Below the pieces are notes generated by a model. It saw nothing but the letters and a program-made list of their open reading frames with translations, was not told the origin of the DNA and did not search any database. DNA of 64,000 bases from G963667145 sp963676515 [NCBI: Candidatus Cloacimonadota bacterium] (GTDB lineage: Bacteria; Cloacimonadota; Cloacimonadia; G963667145), in NCBI GenBank assembly GCA_963676515.1, contig OY781061.1, positions 992,001 through 1,056,000 on the forward strand, given 5' to 3'. This document shows positions 52,663 through 62,774 of the stretch, one piece after another. Position numbers and translations under genes: made by a program. Each line of letters opens with the position of its first letter. The first letter of the stretch is position 1.

Positions 52663-53847
52663 ATGGCAAAGGAAAAATTTGTCAGAAGCAAACCGCATGT
52701 AAATGTAGGGACCATCGGTCATGTTGACCATGGTAAAACTACTCTTACAGCCGCAATCACTAAGGTGCTTGCATCGAAAGGACAAGCCGAATATTCAGAT
52801 TTTGGCTCAATAGACAACGCTCCCGAGGAGAGAGAAAGAGGTATTACTATCTCGACAGCTCATGTGGAGTACGAATCCGCTGCTAGGCATTATGCCCATG
52901 TGGATTGTCCAGGTCACGCCGATTATGTGAAGAACATGATCACTGGTGCGGCACAAATGGACGGAGCTATCCTCGTGGTATCTGCTGCCGACGGACCTAT
53001 GCCCCAAACTCGTGAGCATATCCTTTTGGCTTACCAAGTAGGCGTGCCAGCGATGGTGGTTTTCCTTAATAAATGCGATCTTGTAGATGATGAGGAGCTT
53101 TTGGAGCTTGTGGAGATGGAAGTTAGAGAACTTTTGTCTTCTTACAAATTTCCAGGTGACGACATCCCATTCGTACAAGGGTCTGCACTCAAAGCACTAG
53201 AGGGCGACGCCGAGGGTGTAGCTGCGATTGAGAAGTTGATCGACACTTTGGATACTTACATTCCAGAGCCTGCTCGTGAGATTGATAAACCTTTCTTGTT
53301 GCCTGTGGAAGATGTGTTCTCTATCTCTGGTCGTGGTACAGTGGCTACTGGTCGTGTCGAGGCTGGAAGGCTCAAGATAAACGACAAGTTGGAGCGTGTG
53401 GGTATCAAAGACACCATCGAGGTTATTTGTACTGGTGTGGAGATGTTCCGTAAGATTTTGGACAGTGCTGAGGCTGGCGACAATGTCGGTGTCTTGCTGC
53501 GTGGTATCAAGAAAGAAGAGATCGAAAGAGGCATGGTGTTGGCTGCTCCTAAGAGCATCACTCCGCATACCAAGTTCGTCGGTGAAATCTATGTGCTCAA
53601 GGCTGATGAGGGCGGAAGGCACAAGCCTTTCTTCTCTGGTTATCGTCCACAGTTCTATTTCAGGACTACAGATGTTACAGGGACATTGACTTTGCCTGAG
53701 GGTGTAGAGATGGTGATGCCAGGTGACAATGTGAAAATCAAGGGTGAACTGATCGTGCCTATCGCTATGGACAAAGGTCTGAGATTCGCTATCCGTGAGG
53801 GTGGTAGAACTATTGGTGCTGGCGTGATTGCCGAGATCGAAGCGTAA
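52663..53847 (+). CDS. tuf: translation elongation factor Tu
   Basis: EF-Tu delivers aminoacyl-tRNA to the ribosome. The 394-residue protein has GHVDHGKT (19-26), DCPGH (about 81-85), NKCD (about 136-139) and the full three-domain length. RERGITIS carries the switch I segment. AGGAGGAAC precedes the ATG. It leads the S10-spc operon, while fusA, rpsG and rpsL are not just upstream, so the str operon is split in this genome. Confidence 0.98.
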   Translation: MAKEKFVRSKPHVNVGTIGHVDHGKTTLTAAITKVLASKGQAEYSDFGSIDNAPEERERGITISTAHVEYESAARHYAHVDCPGHADYVKNMITGAAQMDGAILVVSAADGPMPQTREHILLAYQVGVPAMVVFLNKCDLVDDEELLELVEMEVRELLSSYKFPGDDIPFVQGSALKALEGDAEGVAAIEKLIDTLDTYIPEPAREIDKPFLLPVEDVFSISGRGTVATGRVEAGRLKINDKLERVGIKDTIEVICTGVEMFRKILDSAEAGDNVGVLLRGIKKEEIERGMVLAAPKSITPHTKFVGEIYVLKADEGGRHKPFFSGYRPQFYFRTTDVTGTLTLPEGVEMVMPGDNVKIKGELIVPIAMDKGLRFAIREGGRTIGAGVIAEIEA

Positions 53848-53873
53848 ACAATTGATATTTAAGGTTTAAATAA

Positions 53874-54182
53874 ATGAAAACTAATAGAATTAGAATTAAG
53901 ATGAAAGCTTATGATCACAGATTGCTAGATGCTTCTGTGGGCGAGCTGGTAAATAGCGTAGCTAGTACCGGAGCCAAGGTGGTAGGACCTGTCCCATTGC
54001 CGACGGAGAAGACTGTCTATACAGTGCTTCGTTCGCCCCATGTGAATAAAAAGTCGCAAGAGCAATTTCAGATGCTTGTTCATAAGAGAGTAATTGACAT
54101 TGAAAATCCTACTTCCAGTACCACTAGCGCTTTGAAAAAGATTAGCTTGCCGTCGGGTGTACATGTAGAGGTTAAGGCGTAA
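53874..54182 (+). CDS. rpsJ: 30S ribosomal protein S10
   Basis: The 102-residue protein sits in the 30S head and doubles as NusE in transcription antitermination. RIRIKMKAYDHRLLD and the loop VGPVPLPTEKTVYTVLRSPH are the usual S10 pattern. First gene of the S10 series, 26 bp after tuf. Confidence 0.97.
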   Translation: MKTNRIRIKMKAYDHRLLDASVGELVNSVASTGAKVVGPVPLPTEKTVYTVLRSPHVNKKSQEQFQMLVHKRVIDIENPTSSTTSALKKISLPSGVHVEVKA

Positions 54183-54192
54183 GGAGATATAG

Positions 54193-54807
54193 ATGTTAGG
54201 AATTGTAGGAAAAAAAATCGGAATGAGTCAAATTTTTGATGCTAATGCAAGAGTAGTGCCAGTGACTGTGATACAGGCTGGACCTTGCAAGGTTATCCAA
54301 AAGAAGACCGAAGCTGTAGATGGTTATGCCGCTGTACAAGTTGGTTTTGACCCAAGGAGCTCGAAAAATGTTTCTAAGGCTTTGCAAGGACACTGCAAAG
54401 GCACTTGCTATAAAGTGCTCAGAGAGTTCAGGTTAGAGTCTGAGGCAGATTTGGAAGGCTTGGAAGAGTTGTCTGTAGATATGTTTCAGGTGAGTGAAGT
54501 TGTAGATGTAGTGGGTACTAGCAAAGGTCATGGATTTACAGGTGTAATGAAAAGATACAACTTTAGCGGTATGAAAGCTAGTCACGGTGTGCACGAAAAC
54601 TATCGTGGACCTGGTTCTATCGGACAATGTGCGACACCTTCTCGCGTGTTCAAAGGTAAAAAACTTCCCGGACATCATGGAAATACCAGAAATACTGTGA
54701 AAAACTTGGAGATTGTGAAGATTGATAAAGAGAAGAATTTGCTTTTTATCAAAGGTGCGATTCCTGGTCATAGAAACAGTACTGTTCTGTTGAAAAAGTT
54801 GGGATAG
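54193..54807 (+). CDS. rplC: 50S ribosomal protein L3
   Basis: Early-assembly protein near the peptidyl-transferase centre, 204 residues. GIVGKKIGMSQIF at the start and SIGQCATPSRVFKGKKLPGH, the extended loop reaching the catalytic centre, identify it. GGAGATAT precedes the ATG; 10 bp after rpsJ. Confidence 0.97.
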   Translation: MLGIVGKKIGMSQIFDANARVVPVTVIQAGPCKVIQKKTEAVDGYAAVQVGFDPRSSKNVSKALQGHCKGTCYKVLREFRLESEADLEGLEELSVDMFQVSEVVDVVGTSKGHGFTGVMKRYNFSGMKASHGVHENYRGPGSIGQCATPSRVFKGKKLPGHHGNTRNTVKNLEIVKIDKEKNLLFIKGAIPGHRNSTVLLKKLG

Positions 54808-54821
54808 GAGATTTTTAGAAA

Positions 54822-55451
54822 ATGGAAATAAAGAAATATAAGTTGGATGGCTCTGAGAACGGCGTGGTTTCTTTGCCAGATGAACTTTTTGCTAAAGAGT
54901 GTGCGGGTGCTGACATAGTGATTTATGAGGTGGTGAAAGCTTACCTTGCGAATCAAAGACAAGGTACCTCTAGCGTGAAGAGTAGATCTGAGGTGAAAGG
55001 TAGTGGTAAAAAGCTATTTCGCCAAAAAGGAACTGGTAACGCTCGTCCAGGAGACATCAAGACTCCGATTAGGCGTGGTGGTGGTAGAGCTTTTGGTCCT
55101 AAACCAAGAGATTGGACTATTAAATTGCCGAAGAAGTTGAAGAGATTGGCTCTAAAGATTGCTTTGAGTGATTTGGTGAAAAAAGAAGGGTTGAAAGTAA
55201 TTGAAGATTTGAAATTCACTACTCCTTCTACCAAAGAGGCGAAGATTATCGTAAATAGCATAGGCAACGGTAGAAAGAAGTTGGTGATTTTTGATAGCAG
55301 CGACTCTGCGTTGGTCAAATCTTTTGCTAACATCGAAGATGTGTCTACAGATAGAGCAGACACTCTTTATGCTTACCAAGTGTTGAATGCGGACAATATC
55401 CTAATTACGGAAAGCGGTCTGAAGAAAGTTATAGAGGTGTTTGGATCATGA
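54822..55451 (+). CDS. rplD: 50S ribosomal protein L4
   Basis: The 209-residue protein lines the exit tunnel with its long loop (KGSGKKLFRQKGTGNARPGD) and in many bacteria also autoregulates the S10 operon. I did not find an S10-leader structure, so regulation is unproven here. Its stop overlaps the rplW start by ATGA. Confidence 0.96.
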   Translation: MEIKKYKLDGSENGVVSLPDELFAKECAGADIVIYEVVKAYLANQRQGTSSVKSRSEVKGSGKKLFRQKGTGNARPGDIKTPIRRGGGRAFGPKPRDWTIKLPKKLKRLALKIALSDLVKKEGLKVIEDLKFTTPSTKEAKIIVNSIGNGRKKLVIFDSSDSALVKSFANIEDVSTDRADTLYAYQVLNADNILITESGLKKVIEVFGS

Positions 55452-55750
55452 GAAAATCAGATAGACAAATAATTATTGCTCCTCATATTACTGAGAAATC
55501 TTCGGAGATGATGGCGAAAAATCCAAAAGGCGAAAAGTCTTATGTTTTCAAGGTTAGTAGAGAAGCCAACAAGATTGAGATAAAGAAAGCGTTGGAGAAG
55601 ATCTTTTCTGTGAAAGTGAAAAATGTGAACACAATTTGCCAACGCGGAAAAGTAAAAACTATGGGTAAATTTTCTGGAAAGAGAGCCGATTGGAAAAAAG
55701 CAATTGTTACTTTGTGCTCGGGCGAGTCTTTCCCGGAATTTGAAGTTTAG
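55448..55750 (+). CDS. rplW: 50S ribosomal protein L23
   Basis: The 100-residue protein at the tunnel exit is the docking site for trigger factor and SRP. The APHITEKSSEMMAKN start and the basic loop KVKTMGKFSGKRADWKKA are typical. Confidence 0.96.
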   Translation: MRKSDRQIIIAPHITEKSSEMMAKNPKGEKSYVFKVSREANKIEIKKALEKIFSVKVKNVNTICQRGKVKTMGKFSGKRADWKKAIVTLCSGESFPEFEV

Positions 55751-55764
55751 AGGGTTTTTAAATT

Positions 55765-56604
55765 ATGGGTATTAGAAAATACAAACCGACTACACCTACG
55801 CTAAGGTTCAAAACGGGCTATACATTTGATGAGATAACAACCTCTACTCCAGAAAAGAGCTTGTTGGCACCGTTACCTAAGAGGGCTGGTCGTAACAATC
55901 AGGGTCGCATTTCGATGAGAAGGAAAGGCGGCGGACACAAAAGAAAGTATCGGATTATCGATTTTAAAAGAAATAAAAGAGATGTGAATGCTGTGGTGGC
56001 GAGTGTGGAGTACGATCCAAATAGAACTGCCAGAATTTGCCTTTTGCATTATGTAGATGGTGAAAAGCGTTATATCATAGCTCCTTTGGGTATAGAGGTT
56101 GGTCACAAGATTATGGCGGGAGATGCTGCTCCGATCGTGATTGGCAACGCTTTGCCACTAAAAAGTATCCCTCTGGGAACTCTCGTGCACAATGTAGAGT
56201 TCACTCCTGGAAGAGGTGGTCAGTTGGCTCGCTCTGCTGGATCTTATGTGCAAGTGGTAGCGAAAGATGCTGGCTACATTCATCTGAAGATGCCTTCTGG
56301 TGATGTTCACTTGGTGCGTGAGAATTGCTATGCTACCGTGGGGCAAGTGGGCAATGTAGAACGCAACACCTTGAAGTTGGGTAAAGCTGGTAGAAGCAGA
56401 TGGTTAGGCAGAAGACCGAAAGTGCGTGGTGTGGCGATGAACCCTGTAGATCACCCAATGGGTGGTGGTGAGGCTAAAACCTCTGGTGGTGGACATCCAA
56501 GGTCTCCTTGGGGAGTGCTAGCCAAGGGTGGCAAGACGCGTAAGAAGAAAAAGTATTCTGATAAGTTTATCGTAAAAGCTAAAAAGAGAAGAGGTAGGAA
56601 ATAA
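55765..56604 (+). CDS. rplB: 50S ribosomal protein L2
   Basis: The 279-residue RNA-binding protein is needed for subunit joining and peptidyl transfer. The C-terminal block [18 protein letters not shown], which approaches the active site, is intact. The stop and the rpsS start share one base (TAATG). Confidence 0.97.
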   Translation: MGIRKYKPTTPTLRFKTGYTFDEITTSTPEKSLLAPLPKRAGRNNQGRISMRRKGGGHKRKYRIIDFKRNKRDVNAVVASVEYDPNRTARICLLHYVDGEKRYIIAPLGIEVGHKIMAGDAAPIVIGNALPLKSIPLGTLVHNVEFTPGRGGQLARSAGSYVQVVAKDAGYIHLKMPSGDVHLVRENCYATVGQVGNVERNTLKLGKAGRSRWLGRRPKVRGVAMNPVDHPMGGGEAKTSGGGHPRSPWGVLAKGGKTRKKKKYSDKFIVKAKKRRGRK

Positions 56605-56867
56605 TGGCTCGCTCAGTAAAAAAAGGACCTTTTGTGGATGACCACTTGGTAAAAAAAGTAGAGAAGATGGAAAAAGAGGGCAAGAAGTCGGTTATTAAAA
56701 CTTGGTCAAGAAGATCTACTATTGTTCCAGATTTCATCGGCTACACTTTTGCTGTACACAACGGCAAAAAGTTTATCCCTGTGTTTGTCTCGGAAGATTT
56801 GGTTGGGCACAAGTTTGGTGAGTTTTCTCATACTCGGACTTTTAGAGCACACACAAATAGAGGTTAA
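56604..56867 (+). CDS. rpsS: 30S ribosomal protein S19
   Basis: The 87-residue protein of the 30S head. [14 protein letters not shown] and [15 protein letters not shown] match the conserved ends of the family. Confidence 0.97.
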   Translation: MARSVKKGPFVDDHLVKKVEKMEKEGKKSVIKTWSRRSTIVPDFIGYTFAVHNGKKFIPVFVSEDLVGHKFGEFSHTRTFRAHTNRG

Positions 56868-56872
56868 TTACT

Positions 56873-57223
56873 ATGGAATATAAAGCTGTATTAAAAGATT
56901 ATAAAGGTTCTGCTCGTAAAGCTCGCTTGGTGATAGATTTGGTAAGAGGTAAGTCTGTGACGATGGCACAGAAGATCTTGTTCTTGTCGAAGCAAAAAGT
57001 GGCTAAACAGATGTATAAACTCCTGAACTCTGCTGTGGCTAACGCCAAAGATTTGACAGAGGGCGTGAACGAAGGCGACTTGGTGGTTTATAAGGCGTTT
57101 GCCAACGAGGGACGCACCGCCAAAAGGTTTAGACCAAGAGCCCAAGGCAGAGCTACGCAGATTTTGAAAAGGACTTGCCATATCTCTTTGTTTTTGAAAG
57201 ATATGAGCCAGGAAGGAGAATAG
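56873..57223 (+). CDS. rplV: 50S ribosomal protein L22
   Basis: The 116-residue protein's beta hairpin forms the tunnel constriction with L4. SARKARLVIDLVRGKSV and the loop KRFRPRAQGRATQILKRTCH are diagnostic. One base separates it from rpsC. Confidence 0.97.
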   Translation: MEYKAVLKDYKGSARKARLVIDLVRGKSVTMAQKILFLSKQKVAKQMYKLLNSAVANAKDLTEGVNEGDLVVYKAFANEGRTAKRFRPRAQGRATQILKRTCHISLFLKDMSQEGE

Positions 57224-57224
57224 A

Positions 57225-57872
57225 ATGGGACAAAAAGTTAATCCAATAGGTCTGAGACTGGGAATAAACAAGGAGTCTGATTCTGTTTGGTTTGCCACAG
57301 GTAAAGAGTATATTGCTAATTTGCAAGAAGACTTGAAAGTAAAAAGATACTTGAAGCATAGACTAGTGACGGCAATGGTGTCTAAGATTAAGATTTATCG
57401 TAAGAGCTCTCAGCTCACGGTGGACATCTATACCGCCAGACCCGGTCAAGTGATTGGCAAGAAGGGTGCAGAGATAGATCTTTTGCGTAAAGAGCTTTCT
57501 TTGCTCTTGAATAAGAAAAGAGATAAAAATCTTTCTGTCTTCGTGAATGTGAACGAAATCAAGAAGATGTGGTGCGATGCCAAATTGGTGGGTCAAGAGA
57601 TCGCAAGGCAGTTGCAAAATAGAGTTTCTTTTCGTAGAGTGATGAAATTTGCTATCAGAAATGCCAAGAGAGATGGAGCAAAGGGAATCAAGATCCAATG
57701 CTCAGGAAGATTGGGTGGTGCCGAGATGGCTAGGACCGAAAGGTACAACGAAGGCTCAACTCCATTGCATACTTTCAGGGCTGACATCGACTATGCCTTA
57801 GTCGAGGCTAATACCACTTATGGTATTATTGGCATTAAGGTTTGGATATACAAAGGCGATATCCTCAATTAA
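57225..57872 (+). CDS. rpsC: 30S ribosomal protein S3
   Basis: The 215-residue protein sits at the mRNA entry site, with helicase-like activity. GQKVNPIGLRLGI at the start, the KH-domain loop RPGQVIGKKGAEID and the C-terminal GIIGIKVWIYKGD are intact. The C-terminal tail is short, as in many non-proteobacteria. Confidence 0.97.
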   Translation: MGQKVNPIGLRLGINKESDSVWFATGKEYIANLQEDLKVKRYLKHRLVTAMVSKIKIYRKSSQLTVDIYTARPGQVIGKKGAEIDLLRKELSLLLNKKRDKNLSVFVNVNEIKKMWCDAKLVGQEIARQLQNRVSFRRVMKFAIRNAKRDGAKGIKIQCSGRLGGAEMARTERYNEGSTPLHTFRADIDYALVEANTTYGIIGIKVWIYKGDILN

Positions 57873-57888
57873 TTAAGGAGTTAAGGTA

Positions 57889-58308
57889 ATGTTAGCACCG
57901 AAGAGAACTAAGTTTAGAAAGCAACAAAGGGGCAGGATGAAAGGTCTTGCTCATAGAGGAAGCGAAGTCAGTTTTGGCAATTTTGGTTTGCTTGCTCAAA
58001 GTTGTGGTTGGATCAACTCTCGTCAAATTGAGGCGGTTCGTGTTGTATTGACCAGAACGCTAAAAAGGACAGGTAAGGTACATATTCGCATTTTTCCAGA
58101 CAAACCTTTTACACAAAAACCAGCTGAGACACGGATGGGTAAGGGTAAAGGTGAGCCAGAATATTGGGTAGCAGTGGTTAAGCCTGGTAGAGTTTTGTTT
58201 GAGTTGGAGATAGATGATGCGGATCTAGCTAGAGAGGCTATCTCTAAAGCTGGCAAGAAGTTGCCTATCAGGACTGAGATGATCTACAGAGGAGAAGTGA
58301 GAATATGA
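57889..58308 (+). CDS. rplP: 50S ribosomal protein L16
   Basis: The 139-residue protein contacts A-site t[19 protein letters not shown] at the start and [18 protein letters not shown] are the family blocks. It overlaps rpmC by ATGA. Confidence 0.97.
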   Translation: MLAPKRTKFRKQQRGRMKGLAHRGSEVSFGNFGLLAQSCGWINSRQIEAVRVVLTRTLKRTGKVHIRIFPDKPFTQKPAETRMGKGKGEPEYWVAVVKPGRVLFELEIDDADLAREAISKAGKKLPIRTEMIYRGEVRI

Positions 58309-58511
58309 AAATTGCAGATATTCGTCAAATGAATGATGCCGAGTTGCAAGAAAATTTGGACAAGTTGGAAGTGAAGCTTTTTGATCTCAGGTTTGCTCAA
58401 GCTATGGGTAAACTGGAAACACCGTCTGCTTTCAAATTTGCCAGAAAGAGCATCGCGAAGATAAAGACTGTGGTAAACGAAAGAGCTAAGGCTGAGGTAG
58501 TAAATGTATAG
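58305..58511 (+). CDS. rpmC: 50S ribosomal protein L29
   Basis: The 68-residue two-helix protein lies beside the tunnel exit. [20 protein letters not shown] is the conserved turn. It overlaps rpsQ by 8 bp. Confidence 0.95.
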   Translation: MKIADIRQMNDAELQENLDKLEVKLFDLRFAQAMGKLETPSAFKFARKSIAKIKTVVNERAKAEVVNV

Positions 58512-58755
58512 TAGAAGACTTGTAAGGATAGGCAAGGTGGTCTCCGACAAGATGGAAAAGACTATCGTCGTGGAGATTGAGAGAAAGTTTGCTCACCCTT
58601 TGTATAAAAAAATGGTAAGAAGACATAAAAAAGTGAAAGCCCATGATCAAAACAATGTTTGTAAAATGGGTGATGTTGTGATGATTAAAGAATCCAAACC
58701 TTTGAGCAAGACCAAAAAATGGGTCTTGGAAAAAGTGTTGGCAGAGAGTAAATAA
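58504..58755 (+). CDS. rpsQ: 30S ribosomal protein S17
   Basis: The 83-residue OB-fold protein is an early binder of 16S r[23 protein letters not shown] and [16 protein letters not shown] identify it. It ends the S10 block. Confidence 0.96.
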   Translation: MYSRRLVRIGKVVSDKMEKTIVVEIERKFAHPLYKKMVRRHKKVKAHDQNNVCKMGDVVMIKESKPLSKTKKWVLEKVLAESK

Positions 58756-58767
58756 GGACGATTTGTT

Positions 58768-59136
58768 ATGATACAAATGCAAACTAAATTGGTGGTGGCT
58801 GATAATTCTGGGGCAAAGCTGGCTCAGTGCATTAAAGTGTTGGGTGGATCCAAGAGGAGATATGCAACCGTTGGTGATATTATCGTAGTGGCTGTCAAGA
58901 AAGCTCTGCCTGGTGGTAGAGTAAAGAAAAAAGCTGTGGCTAAAGGGCTGATCGTAAGAACTAAAAAAGCTGTGAGAAGAGTAGATGGTTCTTATATTAG
59001 ATTTTCCGATAATGCTGTGGTGATAGTCAACGATGCGGGAGAGCCAATAGGAACTCGTGTTTTTGGACCTGTGTCTAGAGAGCTTAGAGAGTTTGGTTAT
59101 TCCAAGATTATGTCTCTGGCTCCAGAAGTGGTGTAG
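58768..59136 (+). CDS. rplN: 50S ribosomal protein L14
   Basis: The 122-residue protein at the subunit interface; RsfS binds it to block joining. [17 protein letters not shown] is the near-universal start and [16 protein letters not shown] is conserved. It opens the spc block. Confidence 0.98.
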   Translation: MIQMQTKLVVADNSGAKLAQCIKVLGGSKRRYATVGDIIVVAVKKALPGGRVKKKAVAKGLIVRTKKAVRRVDGSYIRFSDNAVVIVNDAGEPIGTRVFGPVSRELREFGYSKIMSLAPEVV

Positions 59137-59150
59137 GGGGAAAGTTGGAT

Positions 59151-59486
59151 ATGGAAAAGAAAGTCAGATTGAAAAAAGACGATTTTGTGGTGGTAATCTC
59201 TGGATCTTCTAAAGGTAAGCAAGGCAAGATATTGGCTGTAGACCGCAAAAAAGGTAGAGTTATTGTGGAGAAGGTGAACATGAAAAAAAAGCATGTTAGA
59301 CCTGACCAGAACAATCCACAAGGTGGTATTATCGAGATAGAAGGTCCAATGGATGCTTCTAATGTGATGTTGTACAACGCAAAACTCAAAAGTGTTACAA
59401 AGCCTGTTTACAAAAAAATGGGTGATAAAAGAACCAGAGTTTGTAAAAAATCTGGGGAAGAGTTATTATCGAGGGACAGTAAATGA
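59151..59486 (+). CDS. rplX: 50S ribosomal protein L24
   Basis: The 111-residue assembly initiator of the 50S. The KOW motif ([19 protein letters not shown]) is at the N-terminus, followed by [20 protein letters not shown] chose the ATG; a TTG two codons upstream is closer to GGGGG but gives no homologous residues. It overlaps rplE by ATGA. Confidence 0.95.
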   Translation: MEKKVRLKKDDFVVVISGSSKGKQGKILAVDRKKGRVIVEKVNMKKKHVRPDQNNPQGGIIEIEGPMDASNVMLYNAKLKSVTKPVYKKMGDKRTRVCKKSGEELLSRDSK

Positions 59487-60019
59487 ACAGATTGCAAGAT
59501 AAATATTTGAAAGATGTGTTGCCTTCGCTGAAAAAAGATTACCAGAATGTTTGTCAGGTGCCTAAACTTGAGAAGGTTGTGGTGAATATGGGAGTGGGCG
59601 AAGCTACTCAAAACAAAGCTCTTCTGGATGGTGCGGTCAGAGATATGGCACTTATCACCGGAAGAAAGCCGATGGTTACCAAGGCGAAAAAGTCTATCTC
59701 TAACTTTAAACTTAGAGAAGGAATGCCGATTGGTTGTAAAGTTACTTTGCGTGGCGATGCTATGTATGAGTTTGTGGATAAGCTGATTTCGATTGTGCTT
59801 CCGAAACTTAAAGACTTTAGAGGTATACCTGCTAAATCTTTTGACGGAAGAGGTAATTATGCTTTGGGATTGCAAGAGCAAGTTATTTTCCCAGAGATTG
59901 ATTATGACAAAGTGGACAGCGTAAGAGGCTTGAGCATAGTGGTATGTACGACCTCTGGAACGAACGAAGGTGCTTTTAAGCTGCTGAGCGGTTTGGGCTT
60001 TCCGTTCAAGAAAAATTAG
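59483..60019 (+). CDS. rplE: 50S ribosomal protein L5
   Basis: The 178-residue protein of the 5S rRNA complex touches P-site t[38 protein letters not shown] and [14 protein letters not shown] are all present. Confidence 0.97.
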   Translation: MNRLQDKYLKDVLPSLKKDYQNVCQVPKLEKVVVNMGVGEATQNKALLDGAVRDMALITGRKPMVTKAKKSISNFKLREGMPIGCKVTLRGDAMYEFVDKLISIVLPKLKDFRGIPAKSFDGRGNYALGLQEQVIFPEIDYDKVDSVRGLSIVVCTTSGTNEGAFKLLSGLGFPFKKN

Positions 60020-60028
60020 GGAGTTATT

Positions 60029-60214
60029 ATGGCTAAAAAATCGATGGTTGTAAAACAAAAAAGAGCTCAAAAGTTCAAGGTAAGAGAGTATAGTCGCTGT
60101 TTGCAATGCGGTAGACCAAGAGGTTATATCAGAGATTTCGGATTGTGTAGGCTTTGTTTTAGGAAATTGGCGTCCAACGGGGAAATTCCTGGTGTGACAA
60201 AAGCCAGTTGGTAA
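60029..60214 (+). CDS. rpsN: 30S ribosomal protein S14, zinc-binding (type Z)
   Basis: The 61-residue short form keeps both CxxC pairs ([20 protein letters not shown]), so it binds zinc. Organisms with this form sometimes also carry a zinc-free paralogue under Zur control; none is in the window. Confidence 0.97.
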   Translation: MAKKSMVVKQKRAQKFKVREYSRCLQCGRPRGYIRDFGLCRLCFRKLASNGEIPGVTKASW

Positions 60215-60234
60215 TATATTAAGGAGATTTAAGA

Positions 60235-60648
60235 ATGAGTGTGTCAGATCCTATTGCTAATGCGTTGACGAAGATTAGGAATGCTTATCGTGCGAATCAC
60301 AAGGCTGTCTTTGTTGATCATTGCAAACTTGTAGAAGGTATTGTGAAACTGCTCGACCAAGAGAATTTCGTAGAGTCTTACGAATTATTGGACAGAGATT
60401 TATCTCAAAAAAGAGTAAGAAAACAGGTTTCTTTGGTACTCAAATATACTAAAGATGATGTGCCTGTGTTGCAAGATATCCAAAGAGTAAGTACCCCCGG
60501 TATGAGGGTTTATGTAACTGCAAAAAATTTACCGACTGTTTATAACAACTTGGGTTGTGCTATTATATCTACATCTAATGGTGTAATGGTAGATAGAGAC
60601 GCCAAAGCGAAGAATGTTGGCGGTGAATATGTTTGTAAAGTTTGGTAG
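60235..60648 (+). CDS. rpsH: 30S ribosomal protein S8
   Basis: The 137-residue protein binds the 16S central domain and in E. coli represses the spc operon. DPIANALTKIRNAYRA at the start, STPGMRVYV, and the GGEYVCKVW end are typical. Confidence 0.97.
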   Translation: MSVSDPIANALTKIRNAYRANHKAVFVDHCKLVEGIVKLLDQENFVESYELLDRDLSQKRVRKQVSLVLKYTKDDVPVLQDIQRVSTPGMRVYVTAKNLPTVYNNLGCAIISTSNGVMVDRDAKAKNVGGEYVCKVW

Positions 60649-60661
60649 GAGGAAATAAAAG

Positions 60662-61219
60662 ATGTCTAGAATAGGTGACCTGCCAATAAATATTCCAGAA
60701 AAAGTAGAAGTTTTGATTAACGGTAAAGATGTAGTCGCAAAAGGTCCTTTGGGTCAGAGCGAATTTACCCTTTTGTCTGGTGTAGATGTAAAGAATAACG
60801 ACGGTGTTTTGGTGGTAACTAGAGAGAGCGATTCTTTCAGAGCTATCCACGGGATGACCAGAGCACTTTTGAATAATATGGTAATCGGAGTGAGCAGTGG
60901 CTTTAGCAAAACTTTGCAGTTCATCGGAACTGGATTTAATGCTAAGATGCAAGGCAAGTGGCTCAGATGTAATCTTGGGTTTTCTCACGAGGTGATCGTG
61001 GAGGTGCCAAGCCATCTGAAAGCAGAAGCTATAGTTCCAAAAACCAAACAATCTCTGTCGGTGAATGTCGAGGTAGTTATCTCGGGGATTAATAAAGAAG
61101 AGGTTGGTAAATTTGCTGATCAAGTTCGTAAAATTAAGCCACCTGAAAATTACAAAGGTAAAGGCGTACGCTACAAAGGCGAGATTGTGAAGATTAAACA
61201 AGGCAAAAAAGCCGATTAA
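60662..61219 (+). CDS. rplF: 50S ribosomal protein L6
   Basis: The 185-residue protein lies near the factor-binding site. SRIGDLPINIPEKVEV at the start and the C-terminal RKIKPPENYKGKGVRYKGE are conserved. AGGAGG precedes the ATG. Confidence 0.97.
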   Translation: MSRIGDLPINIPEKVEVLINGKDVVAKGPLGQSEFTLLSGVDVKNNDGVLVVTRESDSFRAIHGMTRALLNNMVIGVSSGFSKTLQFIGTGFNAKMQGKWLRCNLGFSHEVIVEVPSHLKAEAIVPKTKQSLSVNVEVVISGINKEEVGKFADQVRKIKPPENYKGKGVRYKGEIVKIKQGKKAD

Positions 61220-61236
61220 GGATTGAGGAGCAAAAA

Positions 61237-61608
61237 ATGAGAAAGAAATTATCTAAATGTTATCGAAAGTTTGCCTCAAGAGTTAGACGGAAAAAATCTT
61301 ATATCCAAAAAGTTCAAGGGACTTCCGATAGACCTAGATTGGTTATCTACAGATCTTTGACAAATATCTATGCTCAGATGGTAGATGATGAGAACGGGAA
61401 AACTTTGGTTTCTAGTTCTACTTTGGAAAAAGATGCTAAGTTTACTGGCAACAAATGCGAGAAAAGTTTTCAAGTTGGCAAAGCTTTGGGCGAGAAAGCT
61501 AAAGCTGCCAAAATAAAAGCTGCTTGTGTAGATAGAAATGGTTATAAGTATCATGGTCGTGTGAAAGCTGTGGTGGAAGGCGTACGAGACGCTGGTTTGA
61601 TGCTATAA
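61237..61608 (+). CDS. rplR: 50S ribosomal protein L18
   Basis: The 123-residue 5S rRNA binder. RPRLVIYRSLTNIYAQMVDD and the C-terminal DRNGYKYHGRVKAVVEGVRD are diagnostic. Confidence 0.97.
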   Translation: MRKKLSKCYRKFASRVRRKKSYIQKVQGTSDRPRLVIYRSLTNIYAQMVDDENGKTLVSSSTLEKDAKFTGNKCEKSFQVGKALGEKAKAAKIKAACVDRNGYKYHGRVKAVVEGVRDAGLML

Positions 61609-61617
61609 GGAGTTACT

Positions 61618-62139
61618 TTGAGAAAGCAAAAGAACGAAAGACAGATCAAGAGCGGATTTGAAGTTGAAAAAATAGTATCTACTGCCAGAGTTGCCAAAGT
61701 GGTAAAAGGTGGTAGGAACTTCAGCTTTAGTGCTGCTATGGTCGTAGGTGATAAAAACGGAAAACTTGGGTTTGCCAGCGGGAAAGCTAATGAGATTACG
61801 GACGCTATCCGCAAGGCAAAAGACAACGCTGCGGCTGCTATGTTTAGCGTGCCACTGGTAAAAGGGACTATCCCTCACGAGATTATCGGCAAATTTAAAG
61901 CGAGCAAGGTGATGCTCAAGCCTGCCTCAGATGGTACAGGTATTATCGCTGGTGGACCTGCTCGTGCAGTATTAGAGGCAGCTGGTGTGCGAAATATTTT
62001 GACCAAATCTTTAGGATCTAACACCGCAGTAAATGTGGCAAAAGCTACTATTGATGGATTAAAGAAGCTCAGAACTATCCAAGATGTCTTGAGATTGCGT
62101 GGCAAAACTTTGCACGAGCTTGTCAAGGGGAGTGAATAA
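61618..62139 (+). CDS. rpsE: 30S ribosomal protein S5
   Basis: The 173-residue decoding-fidelity protein starts at TTG with AAGGAG just upstream (61608-61613). [20 protein letters not shown] and [20 protein letters not shown] mark the two domains. The stop shares one base with the rpmD start. Confidence 0.97.
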   Translation: MRKQKNERQIKSGFEVEKIVSTARVAKVVKGGRNFSFSAAMVVGDKNGKLGFASGKANEITDAIRKAKDNAAAAMFSVPLVKGTIPHEIIGKFKASKVMLKPASDGTGIIAGGPARAVLEAAGVRNILTKSLGSNTAVNVAKATIDGLKKLRTIQDVLRLRGKTLHELVKGSE

Positions 62140-62321
62140 TGGCTAAAAAATTGAAAGTAACTCAGGTTAAAAGCACTATTGGCAGAACCGACAAGGTGAA
62201 AGGTACTATCAAGGCTTTGGGTCTTGGTAGAATTAGTCGTAGTAAAGTACACGAAGATAACGCCGTGATTCGCGGAATGATTAATAAAATCGGTTATCTT
62301 TTGAAGGTTGAAGAAGTTTAA
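62139..62321 (+). CDS. rpmD: 50S ribosomal protein L30
   Basis: The 60-residue protein reads KVTQVKSTIGRTDKVKGTIK, then LGLGRISR and a conserved RGMINKIGYLLKVEE end. Some bacterial groups lack L30, so its presence here is a mild taxonomic clue. Confidence 0.96.
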   Translation: MAKKLKVTQVKSTIGRTDKVKGTIKALGLGRISRSKVHEDNAVIRGMINKIGYLLKVEEV

Positions 62322-62335
62322 ATAGGGGTGGAAAG

Positions 62336-62773
62336 ATGAATTTATCTGATCTCAGCAAACCTGCTTTGAAAAATAAGAAAAGAAGAGGTAAAGGAAGAGC
62401 TTCTGGACTTGGCAAGACAGGCGGTAGAGGTTATAATGGTCAAAAATCAAGAAGTGGTGGAAACATCCCAGCTTGGTTTGAAGGTGGCCAAATGCCTTTG
62501 CAACGAAGGTTGCCAAAAAGAGGTTTTACCAGTATTAATAAAAAAGAGTATAGGATAGTAAACTTAGGGTCTTTGTTGGCTTTGGAGCTGTCCGACATCA
62601 GTGTAGAGCTGATGGAAGAAAAGGGAATTATTCCCAAGAAGTTGTTGCCTGTCAAGGTTTTGGCTGCTGGCGTGGATGAGATGAAAGAGGCTCTAAATGT
62701 AGAAGCCAATAAATTTTCAAAAAATGCTAAAAAGTTGATAGAATCTTGTGGTGGTAGCGTAAAGGAGATTTAA
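62336..62773 (+). CDS. rplO: 50S ribosomal protein L15
   Basis: The 145-residue late-assembly protein. KRRGKGRASGLGKTGGRGYN and the GGQMPLQRRLPKRGF block are the family hallmarks. AAGGAG at its end serves secY. Confidence 0.97.
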   Translation: MNLSDLSKPALKNKKRRGKGRASGLGKTGGRGYNGQKSRSGGNIPAWFEGGQMPLQRRLPKRGFTSINKKEYRIVNLGSLLALELSDISVELMEEKGIIPKKLLPVKVLAAGVDEMKEALNVEANKFSKNAKKLIESCGGSVKEI

Positions 62774-62774
62774 A